Source of the DNA: Vicinamibacteria bacterium
Lineage (GTDB): Bacteria > Acidobacteriota > Vicinamibacteria > Vicinamibacterales > UBA2999
DNA: 21,695 bases
Assembly: GCA_025938035.1 (NCBI GenBank)
Contig: JAICQE010000060.1
Coordinates: forward strand, 1-21,695
Direction: 5' to 3'
The notes beneath the pieces are model-generated. The model saw nothing but the letters and a program-made list of their open reading frames with translations, did no database searches and was not told the DNA's origin. Shown here one piece after another: positions 13,363-20,248 of the stretch. The translations under genes were made by a program, and so were the position numbers. Position 1 is the stretch's first letter. Every line of letters begins with the position of its first letter.

Positions 13363-13921
13363 CGATTCCTCGGCGACGACGACCGTCATCGGACAATCGT
13401 ATCGCTCCTCGAGTACAGCCGACTGAACGTGGTGAGCCACAGGTGATCAGTGTCGACGATCCCGCTCGCTGGGCGCGGAAAAACGCGACTCCGGCCGTCG
13501 AAGCGAAGAACACGTTTATCTTTCGAGCTGGTTGCCAGGTCGCACCCCCGTGGTGTGCCTCCATCGCGTTTTTCGGTCTTCGGTGATCGCGCCGCTCGAA
13601 GGGATCGTCGACACTGATCACGCTGTGTCTCACCACGCGGCCAACGGTTTGGCCGTCGCCAGGGCCAGCCGCGGCGGCAGGTGTCTCGCGGAGCCGGCCG
13701 ACTCGGTCGCCGGGGCGGATGCGCCAATCGCAGACGGGAAAGCCCGATCGCACGAGAGCTACACGTGATGATCTCGAACGTCACGATTGCCGACCAAGCC
13801 AGTCGAACCTCTGCGGGCGTGCCGAGCGGCCGGCGGGAGCCGAGATACCTGCTGACGCAGCTGGCGCGACACGGCCGCCCATAGGACGGACCAACGAAGC
13901 ACCAAGGCCCAAGGACCAGCT
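13363..13921. other. Gene-poor stretch of about 560 bp
   Basis: Apart from the inverted-arm element, this region contains a small perfect hairpin (CGGCCAA/TTGGCCG, 13638-13655) and a half-palindrome of ACCAAGG-type 7-bp units (about 13884-13916). Reading frames in it are short, give Arg-rich unrecognisable products and overlap one another. I see no gene, tRNA or other RNA that I can name. Confidence 0.6.
13428..13637. repeat. ~210-bp element bounded by long inverted arms
   Basis: The left arm 13428-13463 and right arm 13601-13637 are inverted copies. The inner 21 bp (13443-13463 against 13601-13621, starting GTGATCAGTG) match exactly. The outer parts (CGTGGTGAGCCACAG against CGTGGTGAGACACAGC) differ by one mismatch and one extra base. 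Pairing resumes inside with GAAAAACGCGA and its complement (about 13477-13490 and 13565-13577). No target-site duplication or transposase was seen. It could be a MITE-like element or a structured RNA. Confidence 0.75.
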
Positions 13922-14575
13922 TTAGCGGCGGCTCTGCAGCTGGTGATATCCCAGTTGACGGCGGGCCTCAGCGAGCGTCTTGCCCGTGTCGATGAGCGCG
14001 CGAATCTGCTGCTCGACGGCGTCGATCTCCTCGGCGGCCGCCAGCACGGCGTCTTCGTGCTCGCGTGGAATCACCAGCACACCGTCCGCATCGCCGCGCA
14101 GCAGATCCCCTGGCGCCACGCGGGCATCGCCAATGTTCACGACGGCGTTCATCGCTTCGACCTGGACGCGGTCCTTGCCGGTTCGCATCGAGTAGCTGCG
14201 GCTGTAGACGGGGTAATTGAGGTCGCGACAGAGGTAGGTGTCGCGGCAGGCGCCGTCGATCACCGTGCCGGCGATCCCGCGGCGATGCGCCACCCAGGTC
14301 AGGATGTCTCCCCAGACGGTCGCGTTCTCGCGGCCTCCATTGTCGAGCACGATGACGGATCCCTGCGGCACATCATCGATGTAGTCGCCCACGGTCCCCG
14401 CCGGCCTGCCGGCGGGCCCGTACAAGATGGTGAACGCACGTCCGGTGAGGCGGAATCGGTGGTCGAGCGGCTTGATGTTCAGGCACTGTCCGGCGATCCC
14501 GAGGCGATCGAGCGCGTCGCTGATCGAGGTGGTGTCGAGCTTCGAGGTGCGTTCGAGGTTGTCATCCGTCGTCAT
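13922..14575 (-). CDS. RraA/LigK-type aldolase family protein (copy 1)
   Basis: This 217-residue protein shows the RraA fold. SISDALDRLGIAG is near the N-terminus. NGGRENATVWGDILTWVAHRRGIAGTVIDG leads into the catalytic-type ACRDTYLC (Arg111, Asp112), and VAPGDLLRGDADGVLVIP follows. In class II HMG/CHA aldolases these Arg and Asp residues act with a divalent metal to split 4-hydroxy-4-methyl- or 4-carboxy-4-hydroxy-2-oxoadipate into pyruvate and an oxoacid. As the last gene of an operon with a ring-cleaving dioxygenase and a LigJ-like hydratase, it is a good candidate for the final CHA aldolase step. RraA, a ribonuclease E inhibitor, belongs to the same family but is less likely here. Confidence 0.85.
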   Translation of the reverse strand: MTTDDNLERTSKLDTTSISDALDRLGIAGQCLNIKPLDHRFRLTGRAFTILYGPAGRPAGTVGDYIDDVPQGSVIVLDNGGRENATVWGDILTWVAHRRGIAGTVIDGACRDTYLCRDLNYPVYSRSYSMRTGKDRVQVEAMNAVVNIGDARVAPGDLLRGDADGVLVIPREHEDAVLAAAEEIDAVEQQIRALIDTGKTLAEARRQLGYHQLQSRR

Positions 14576-14582
14576 TCGTAGT

Positions 14583-14600
14583 GTCCGCCTTCAGGCGGAC
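14583..14600. repeat. REP-like palindrome, copy 2
   Basis: This is GTCCGCCTTCAGGCGGAC, the reverse complement of copy 1, with the CGTAGT flank at 14577-14582. It fills the 15-bp gap between the two RraA-family genes and contributes the stop codon and last residues (GSA) of the upstream one. Confidence 0.85.
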
Positions 14601-15259
14601 CCTCCGGTTTTCTTCAGCATCGTCTCGTAGTCGCCACCCATGACCTTGCTGATCGGAGTGCCGTCGCGCAAGGCCGCCACCATCGCGCGCTCGCGGGCCG
14701 CCACCGCTTCGGCTGCCTCCAACACACGCACCACTTCGCTCCGGGCGATGAACACCACAGCGCTCCCATCAGCGACGACGAAATCGCCAGGAGCGACGGT
14801 AACCTCGCCGACCGTGATCGGGACGTTCGTCCCGGCTTCGACGATGCGGCCGCGGGCCGTCCTCGAGGTAGTGGAGCGGGCGAATACAGTGAAGTCGTAT
14901 TCCCGCGCCTCGTCGATATCACGCGCAGGTCCGTCGACGATGACGCCGGCGATCTGCCGCAGCCTGGCGCCAAGCGACAGATTGCCGCCCCAGCACGCGG
15001 CATCGATACCAGTGCGCTGTTCCATGACGATCACGTCGCCGGGTTGCGCGGACTCGATGGCGGTGGTGCCAAGATGCCGCGACGCGGGCGGCTGACCCTC
15101 GTCGCGCCCCATCTTGACGGTGATGACGCGCCCGGAGATCCGGCGCGTGGTCGTCAGCCGCTGGATGCCGGTGACCGCTCCCGGCAGGCTGAGCCGATCG
15201 AGGGCGTCGGAAACCGCGCACGCGTCGAGCTGCGCGATCCGGGCGAGAGTGTCAGTCAT
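14591..15259 (-). CDS. RraA/LigK-type aldolase family protein (copy 2)
   Basis: This 222-residue member has AVSDALDRLSLPG, SAQPGDVIVMEQRTGIDAACWGG, the catalytic-type VDGPARDIDEA (Arg113, Asp114) and VAPGDFVVADGSAVVFI. It differs from copy 1 over most of its length, so the pair is an old divergence rather than a recent duplication. One may be the CHA aldolase, and the other may act on another oxoacid or as an oxaloacetate decarboxylase, an activity known in the family. The ATG at 15259 follows a REP-like palindrome. Confidence 0.85.
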   Translation of the reverse strand: MTDTLARIAQLDACAVSDALDRLSLPGAVTGIQRLTTTRRISGRVITVKMGRDEGQPPASRHLGTTAIESAQPGDVIVMEQRTGIDAACWGGNLSLGARLRQIAGVIVDGPARDIDEAREYDFTVFARSTTSRTARGRIVEAGTNVPITVGEVTVAPGDFVVADGSAVVFIARSEVVRVLEAAEAVAARERAMVAALRDGTPISKVMGGDYETMLKKTGGSA

Positions 15260-15269
15260 TCAACTCCAG

Positions 15270-15287
15270 GTCCGCCTGAACGCGGAC
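15270..15287. repeat. REP-like palindrome, copy 3 (imperfect)
   Basis: GTCCGCCTGAACGCGGAC differs from copy 1 at one base and is followed by the same ACTACG. On the - strand this flank provides the TAG stop of the dioxygenase gene. Confidence 0.8.
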
Positions 15288-15288
15288 A

Positions 15289-16281
15289 CTACGACCAATA
15301 TGCGAAGCACATGGCGTTGCCGGTGCCCGCCTCCGAGCGGTAGCAGGGAACGTAATCAACCTGGTGGTACCGCAGTCCGGCGGCGTTCATCGCGGCAATC
15401 ACGGGATACCAGTTCTTGATCTCGGCCGTCCCGACCTTGAAGTAACTCTCCGGCAGCCTCGCGAGCAGATCTTCATCGCCGGTCCGCATTCCGGCGATGA
15501 CCTGCTGGTCGAACTCTTCGTCGATGACGAAATGCGTCAGCCCGCCCGACGCCATCAAGGCCACCCGTCTGTAGCCGCTGAACGTCGTGATCGCGCGGTA
15601 CAGCGCGTGGCCGAGATCGAGGCAGCGGCGCAGCTTCGGTGTGTTGTGCGGGAAATGTACGTTCAGGATGATCGGGACGCTCGGCGGCGTCTGGTCCTGA
15701 AGAATGGTGTGATAGAAGAAGCCGTAGGCGTGCGGGATGCCGCCGCGCGGCGCCCCGCTTGGCGTCTCGTCCGATTGCGCGAGGTCGAAGTTCTCGTCGC
15801 CGAGCGACCGGAGGATATGGTCGGCGAGGTCGGTCGCGCCCGGATATGTTGCCCCTTCCTCTGGCGAGTTCGCGGGCTCAGCGATGTTGAGCCCTGGCTG
15901 ATCCTCGTTCAGGTGCTGCACGTTGCTGATCTGCTGGCCGCGGTAGACCGTGATCGCCGGCGTCAGACCTGCATTGAAGAACTCGCGCTGATCGTTGCCG
16001 AGGATCACGACCGCCTCGGGCGCCAACTCGTTGAACTTGCGGCCGAGCGTTTCGAGCGCGCTGCGGCACTGCATGAACCGCTCGCGGCGCTTCTCGACGG
16101 TGGTTTCGTGCGCGAATCCTGGCGCCCGCGCTTTTACGAGCGCGTCGAAGTCGTAGGTCTGGCCTCGAAACGCGTGCTTCTTGTTGGCGCGGTCCGCCGC
16201 CGCCCGCAGATCCCACTGCTCGGGCGGCGTGGAAAGAAGCGGCCCGTGCGACGAGCCAATGCCCAGGACGATGTCTGCCAT
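15289..16281 (-). CDS. LigB-type (class III) extradiol ring-cleavage dioxygenase
   Basis: This 330-residue protein matches the catalytic beta subunit of protocatechuate 4,5-dioxygenase/gallate dioxygenase. GIGSSHGP carries His12, aligning with the first iron ligand of LigB. GGLTHFVIDEEFD carries His250, which aligns with the LigB acid-base His, and GTAEIKNW carries Glu287, the likely carboxylate ligand. The position of the second iron His is Gln98 (GNDQREFF). No LigA-type small subunit gene is nearby, so it would act alone. Together with the LigJ-like hydratase and RraA-family aldolases of the same operon, it suggests meta-cleavage of a gallate- or protocatechuate-like acid. The stop codon lies in REP sequence. 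Confidence 0.85.
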   Translation of the reverse strand: MADIVLGIGSSHGPLLSTPPEQWDLRAAADRANKKHAFRGQTYDFDALVKARAPGFAHETTVEKRRERFMQCRSALETLGRKFNELAPEAVVILGNDQREFFNAGLTPAITVYRGQQISNVQHLNEDQPGLNIAEPANSPEEGATYPGATDLADHILRSLGDENFDLAQSDETPSGAPRGGIPHAYGFFYHTILQDQTPPSVPIILNVHFPHNTPKLRRCLDLGHALYRAITTFSGYRRVALMASGGLTHFVIDEEFDQQVIAGMRTGDEDLLARLPESYFKVGTAEIKNWYPVIAAMNAAGLRYHQVDYVPCYRSEAGTGNAMCFAYWS

Positions 16282-16297
16282 AGACGGAGTCTCAGTA

Positions 16298-16361
16298 ATT
16301 CAGGATGCAGAATGCAGAATGCTGCAGGACGTATTGAATTCTGCATTCTGAACTCTGCATT
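16298..16361. repeat. 7-bp-period inverted repeat (GCAGAAT units) within the operon
   Basis: The left arm (16298-16322, AT-GCAGAAT-GCAGAAT-GC) faces a right arm (16336-16361, GAATTCTGCATTCTGAACTC and beyond). It lies in the 84-bp gap between the permease and dioxygenase genes. It might reduce read-through or stabilise the transporter mRNA. Confidence 0.85.
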
Positions 16362-16365
16362 GTTA

Positions 16366-17175
16366 TCAACGTTCCGGTCTCCACCGCGAAAAGTGTCTTT
16401 CGAGCCGCTCGGCCAGCCACGTCAGAACGATGCCGGCGAAGGCGATGATGACCACGCCGAGAAACACCGTGTCGGTCTGAAACGTCTGGCCGCCGTAGTT
16501 CACCATATATCCGATCCCCTCGCTGCCCCCGAACATCTCGCCGACGACAACGCCGATCAGGCCGAGCGAGACGGCTTGCCGGACACCCGTCAGGATGAAC
16601 GGCACGGAGCCCGGCACGACAACGGTCGTGAAGATCTGCGAGTCCGAGGCGCAAAAGGCACGGGCGGCGCGCAGCAGATCGCGGTCGATCGCCCGGACGC
16701 CGCCGATTGTGTTGATCAGTACGGGAAAGAACGCATTGATGAAGACGATGAACACCTTCGACCACATGCCGATGCCGAACCAGATCAGCACCAGAGGGAT
16801 GAGCGCCACGCGCGGGGTCGAGTAGAGCGCCGTCAGGAACGGCTCGACGATCATCGCCAGCCGCCGGTACCAGCCGATGACGACGCCGAGCACGACGCCT
16901 GACGAAATCGCCAGGCCGACGCCGACGACGAAGTTGCGGCCGCTGTACAGCATGTCCTGCTTCAGGCGGCCTTCCGTCCACTCGGCGACGAACCGCTCGA
17001 CGACCTGTGACGGGCCGGTGAAGAACAGCGGCGAGATCCTGCCCGCTTCCCACAGCGCTTCCCAGATGACCATCGCCACGATGACGGCGCTTCCACCAAG
17101 AATGAGCGCTTCATACCGCTGGTAGAACGAGCGACGCGGCGGCGGCAGCAGATCGGGATCGTCGACGACCGTCAT
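16366..17175 (-). CDS. ABC transporter permease, SsuC/TauC-like
   Basis: This 269-residue inner-membrane protein has a cytoplasmic N-terminus and about six helices. It carries the EAA coupling motif LLRAARAFCASDSQIFTTVV...PFILTGVRQAVS near the middle of the C-terminal half. LYSTPRVALIPLVLIWFGIG is typical of the taurine/nitrate/sulfonate permease family. The ATG at 17175 is one base after the ATPase stop, so translation is coupled; starts further upstream lie inside the ATPase gene. It forms the membrane path of the importer. Confidence 0.92.
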   Translation of the reverse strand: MTVVDDPDLLPPPRRSFYQRYEALILGGSAVIVAMVIWEALWEAGRISPLFFTGPSQVVERFVAEWTEGRLKQDMLYSGRNFVVGVGLAISSGVVLGVVIGWYRRLAMIVEPFLTALYSTPRVALIPLVLIWFGIGMWSKVFIVFINAFFPVLINTIGGVRAIDRDLLRAARAFCASDSQIFTTVVVPGSVPFILTGVRQAVSLGLIGVVVGEMFGGSEGIGYMVNYGGQTFQTDTVFLGVVIIAFAGIVLTWLAERLERHFSRWRPER

Positions 17176-17176
17176 G

Positions 17177-18034
17177 TCACTCGGCCCCGGGGCTGTGCAC
17201 CGCTTCACGGCGTAGGGCATCCCTTTCCGGGGTGCCGGTCTCCTCAGGGGCGCCGATGCCGAGCCGCTGCGGCTGGTCCTCGACCATCTGCCAGATGGCG
17301 TCTTCGATCTCGAGGAAGCGCGGATCGCGCTTGAGCGCCAGCGGCCGCGGCCGATCGAACGGCACGGCGAACACGCCCTTGATACGCCCCGGACGGGGGC
17401 TCATCACGGCAACGCGATCGGCGAGGTAGATCGCTTCGTTGATCTGATGGGTGATGAAGATCACGGTCTTCCGCGCCTGGCTCCAGATCTTCAGCAGCTC
17501 CAGCTGCATGTGCTCGCGGGTCTGCGCGTCGAGGGCGGCGAACGGCTCGTCCATCAGCAGCACGGCGGGATCGGACGCCAGTGCGCGGGCGAGGTTGACG
17601 CGCTGCTGCATGCCGCCCGACAGCTCGGACGGATAGTGCCGTTCGAAACCGGCGAGGCCGACGAGTGTCACGAACGCATCCGTACGCTCGCGCATCGTCG
17701 CCTCGTCGAATCGCTTCTGCAGCTCCATGCCGTAGCGGACGTTGCCGGCGATGGTCCGCCATGGCAGCAGGCTGGCGTGTTGAAAGACGACGGCGCGGTT
17801 GATGCCGGGGCCGCGAATCGTCTCGCCGTCGATCGCGACGGAACCGTGGTCGTAGTTCAGCAGACCGGCAATGATGTTGAGCAGCGTGGTCTTCCCGCAT
17901 CCGCTCGGCCCGACGATGGCGACGAATTCCCCGGCCTCCACCGACAGCGAGACATCGGCGAGCGCGAGGACCTGTCGCCCGTCACGCTCGACGTAGTAGC
18001 GCTTCGTCAGCGTATCGATCTGAAGCTTGATCAC
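17177..18034 (-). CDS. ABC transporter ATP-binding protein, SsuB/TauB-like
   Basis: This 285-residue ATPase is complete. Walker A is GPSGCGKTT (42-50), Q-loop Gln85, signature LSGGMQQR (138-145), Walker B VLLMDEP (158-164) and switch His196 (ITHQ). A C-terminal extension of about 50 residues (from VEDQPQRLGIG on) is not needed for ATP hydrolysis. The start is GTG at 18034, directly abutting the TAG stop of the binding-protein gene. It powers uptake with the neighbouring permease. Confidence 0.93.
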   Translation of the reverse strand: MIKLQIDTLTKRYYVERDGRQVLALADVSLSVEAGEFVAIVGPSGCGKTTLLNIIAGLLNYDHGSVAIDGETIRGPGINRAVVFQHASLLPWRTIAGNVRYGMELQKRFDEATMRERTDAFVTLVGLAGFERHYPSELSGGMQQRVNLARALASDPAVLLMDEPFAALDAQTREHMQLELLKIWSQARKTVIFITHQINEAIYLADRVAVMSPRPGRIKGVFAVPFDRPRPLALKRDPRFLEIEDAIWQMVEDQPQRLGIGAPEETGTPERDALRREAVHSPGAE

Positions 18035-19081
18035 CTACCGGAACGCCGTTCTCGCCTTCTGGTCCTGTTCGGCCTTGATGCCCGCGCCGAACAGCTGCTG
18101 GAAGTAGCCTTCCTTCACGAGCCGGCTGACGACGCTGTTATCGATCACCCGTTTGAAATCGAACGACTTCAGATCCTTCGCCAGGCGCTGGTCGACCTGT
18201 TGCTCGATGATTGCCTTGACGGCCGGCTGCAGGACGTAGGGGACGCGGTCGAAGATGTTGCCTTTGGCGTACAGGTCGTAGATGCGCGCGACGTCGGCCT
18301 CTGGCTGCTTGTCGTAGGCCATGTAGGTTTTCACCGCGAACGCCTTATCGTCGTAGAAGCGCTTGATCGCCTCGGCGTGCGCCTTGATGATCTGCTCGGG
18401 CAGGCGCGGGTTGGCGGCGAGGGCGCTCTTGCTGAACATGTAGGTCGTCGCCGCGAAGACCGGGTAATCGGCGAGGTTCGCCAGGTTCTTGAATCCGGCC
18501 TCTTCCAGCCGGAAGTAGTTCGGCGCGGTCAGCAGCGTGGCGTCGGCGCGGTTGGTCTGCAGCGCGGATGCGCGTCCGGTGACGTCGGTGCCGACGGGCA
18601 CCCAGGTCACGTCGCGGTTGCCGATGCCGAAATTCTTCAGGAGCGCGACGGTGTAGTTGTAGGGGGCGTCGCCGATGGCGCCGACGGCAATGCGTTTGCC
18701 CTTCAGCTGCTTCGGGCTGGTCAGCTCCTTCTGGCCGATCAGTGCGAACAGCCCCTTGTTCGACGAGCTGCCCATCAGCGCAAATGACGCATCGCGGGCG
18801 CTGGCCACCATGCCCTGCTCGAGCGAGTGGTTGACCATGACCGCCTGGCCGCTCGTCAGCATCGCCACACCCGTCGGATGGACGCCGAACTGCAGATCGA
18901 CGTCGAGGCCCTGCTTCTGGTAGTAGCCGCCGTCGCGCGCGATGTAGAGCGGCCACGTCGCACCGCTGCGCGTCGGGTAATTGATGGTCACCTTCTGCAG
19001 TGACTGGCTGTGCACTGGAGTGAGCGTAACGGCGCCGCATACCGCCAGCACCACCGCCAACGACCGAATCAACGTGCTCAT
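18035..19081 (-). CDS. ABC transporter substrate-binding protein, SsuA/TauA/NMT1-like
   Basis: This 348-residue periplasmic protein has a signal peptide (1-29, ending VHS) and a type II binding-protein fold. VTINYPTRSGATWPLYIARDGGYYQKQGLDVDL is the characteristic opening, followed by GKRIAVGAIGDAPY and a hinge region around ALQTNRADATLLT. Members bind sulfonates, nitrate, thiamine precursors or aromatic acids such as phthalate. In an operon with ring-cleavage genes, an aromatic acid is the likely ligand (inference). The ATG at 19081 is preferred because GAGG lies about six bases upstream; the TTG at 19096 is less likely. Confidence 0.9.
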   Translation of the reverse strand: MSTLIRSLAVVLAVCGAVTLTPVHSQSLQKVTINYPTRSGATWPLYIARDGGYYQKQGLDVDLQFGVHPTGVAMLTSGQAVMVNHSLEQGMVASARDASFALMGSSSNKGLFALIGQKELTSPKQLKGKRIAVGAIGDAPYNYTVALLKNFGIGNRDVTWVPVGTDVTGRASALQTNRADATLLTAPNYFRLEEAGFKNLANLADYPVFAATTYMFSKSALAANPRLPEQIIKAHAEAIKRFYDDKAFAVKTYMAYDKQPEADVARIYDLYAKGNIFDRVPYVLQPAVKAIIEQQVDQRLAKDLKSFDFKRVIDNSVVSRLVKEGYFQQLFGAGIKAEQDQKARTAFR

Positions 19082-19107
19082 GATGAACCTCGGCAACTGT
19101 CAAGTGA

Positions 19108-20130
19108 CTACACGGTCGCCGCCTCGGGCACTTTCAGGTTGAACAGCCTCTTCGCGTTGTCCTCGAAGATCATCTTCTTGTCGGCGTCGCTCAGCCACTC
19201 GATCGCCTCGATGGTGAAGCGTGTCTCGTCGAGCCAGCGGCCCGTTCGCGGATCCTTCACCGTGCCGACGCCGGGCCGCTCCGTTCCGAACAGGCAGCGA
19301 TCGACACCGACGGTCTTGAAGAGCAGCTCGAGCGCATCCTTCGAGTACAGCACCGTGTCGTAGTAGAGGTGTCGCATCGCCTCCGAAAACCGCGTCGCGC
19401 CCGGCCGCCGCAGCGAGCTCGCCTCGAAACGGGCGTACTGGTACGGGATCGCGCCGCCGCCGTGCGAGACGAGGATCTTCAGCGTCGGAAAGTCCTTGAA
19501 CACGCTCGATGTGAGCAGCGACACCACCCCGATGCCTTCTTCGTTGATGAAATGCAGCGAGTAGGGAAGCCGCTCGGAGCGGCACCCGGTCGAGTGGATG
19601 TGGCCGGGAATGTCGAGCTCGCACAGCTTTTCGTAGAGCGGATACCAGAAGCGATCGCCCAGCGGCGGCGTTTCGTGACCGCTGCATTCGCCGGGATCCG
19701 GATTGAGCAGGCAGCCGACGAACCCCTGCTCCTTCACCAGTTTTTCCAGGTACGGCACGACCGCCTTGGGGCTGACGCCGGGCGTCAGCGGCAGTCCCGC
19801 GACGGCGCGAAACGTCGAGGGATACAGCTGGACCTGCTTCGCGATGATGTTGTTCGTCTCCTCGACGAACCACTGCACGAGCTTCGGCGATTCGCTCGTC
19901 ATCATCTGGTAGGGCCGCGGCGAGATCAGCTGCATGTCCGTGCCGACCTCTTTCAGCTGGCCGAGGTGCGAGCTCCCCCCGAACACCGGCTTGTTGAGCG
20001 CCTCCCGGACATCCTCGTCATTGGCAAGGTTGCCGCCGCGTCCGTGAGCGCCGCGATGGGCGAGGATCTGCGCTTTGTAGACGTAGAGACTGTCGGGCGC
20101 CGTGACGTGGCCGTGGGAGTCGATGATCAC
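19108..20130 (-). CDS. ligJ: LigJ-like 4-oxalomesaconate hydratase (amidohydrolase superfamily)
   Basis: This 340-residue protein begins MIIDSHGH, with His6 and His8 as metal ligands. From memory it resembles LigJ of Sphingobium through much of its length: PGVSPKAVVPYLEKLV, LLNPDPGECSGHETPPLGDR, WYPLYEKLCELDIP, SSVFKDFPTLKILVSHGGGAIPY and the closing IFEDNAKRLFNL. LigJ hydrates 4-oxalomesaconate to 4-carboxy-4-hydroxy-2-oxoadipate in gallate and protocatechuate breakdown. The GTG at 20130 is chosen for a perfect AGGAGG (20137-20142) six bases upstream; the longer frame to 20175 lacks one. It heads the catabolic operon. Another amidohydrolase-2 activity, such as a decarboxylase, is possible. 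Confidence 0.78.
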   Translation of the reverse strand: MIIDSHGHVTAPDSLYVYKAQILAHRGAHGRGGNLANDEDVREALNKPVFGGSSHLGQLKEVGTDMQLISPRPYQMMTSESPKLVQWFVEETNNIIAKQVQLYPSTFRAVAGLPLTPGVSPKAVVPYLEKLVKEQGFVGCLLNPDPGECSGHETPPLGDRFWYPLYEKLCELDIPGHIHSTGCRSERLPYSLHFINEEGIGVVSLLTSSVFKDFPTLKILVSHGGGAIPYQYARFEASSLRRPGATRFSEAMRHLYYDTVLYSKDALELLFKTVGVDRCLFGTERPGVGTVKDPRTGRWLDETRFTIEAIEWLSDADKKMIFEDNAKRLFNLKVPEAATV

Positions 20131-20136
20131 CGGGTG

Positions 20137-20142
20137 CCTCCT
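20137..20142 (-). promoter_or_regulatory. Perfect Shine-Dalgarno (AGGAGG) deciding the GTG start at 20130
   Basis: On the - strand, AGGAGG is followed by six bases and GTG. It is the strongest ribosome site in the window and fixes the start of the LigJ-like gene at a family-typical N-terminus. Confidence 0.85.
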
Positions 20143-20170
20143 GAGGGGGAGGATTGTAATGCGGATACCA

Positions 20171-20233
20171 GCCACGGAGGCACGGAGGCACGAAGATGAG
20201 AAAAGTCACTCCGTGTCTTCGTGTCTCCGTGGC
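20171..20233. repeat. 8-bp-period inverted repeat (CACGGAGG units) between divergent genes
   Basis: The 25-bp arms 20171-20195 and 20209-20233 start with GCCACGGAG and end with its complement, enclosing CACGGAGG/CACGAAG units and a 13-base loop. It lies between two divergent starts (20130 and 20249), so it sits in promoter or leader sequence rather than behind a gene. Confidence 0.9.
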
Positions 20234-20248
20234 TAACATACCGGTTCA

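Noticed and set aside
13389..13440. Upstream starts for the GNAT gene
   Set aside because: They lack a properly spaced ribosome site, and the one at 13440 lies inside the left arm of the inverted element. The ATG at 13362 has GAGGA and gives the family length.
13428..13637. Possible integron attC site
   Set aside because: The arms lack the RYYYAAC and GTTRRRY core sites, the element is longer than usual attC sites, and no integrase or cassette array is present.
13232..13784. Overlapping open frames of 60-170 codons around the inverted-arm element
   Set aside because: Their products are Arg-rich and unrecognisable, the frames overlap on both strands, and they run through the inverted arms.
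13780..13880. Possible tRNA (GTTCGA-like T-loop sequence on the - strand)
   Set aside because: The bases flanking the loop do not form a T stem, and no cloverleaf could be drawn.
15364..16902. A 512-codon + strand open frame
   Set aside because: It runs antisense through the dioxygenase, an inverted repeat and the permease, and its product is Arg/Asp/His-rich with no recognisable domain. This is a typical high-GC shadow frame.
17447..18787. A 446-codon + strand open frame
   Set aside because: It is antisense to the ABC ATPase and binding-protein genes, both of which have unmistakable family motifs.
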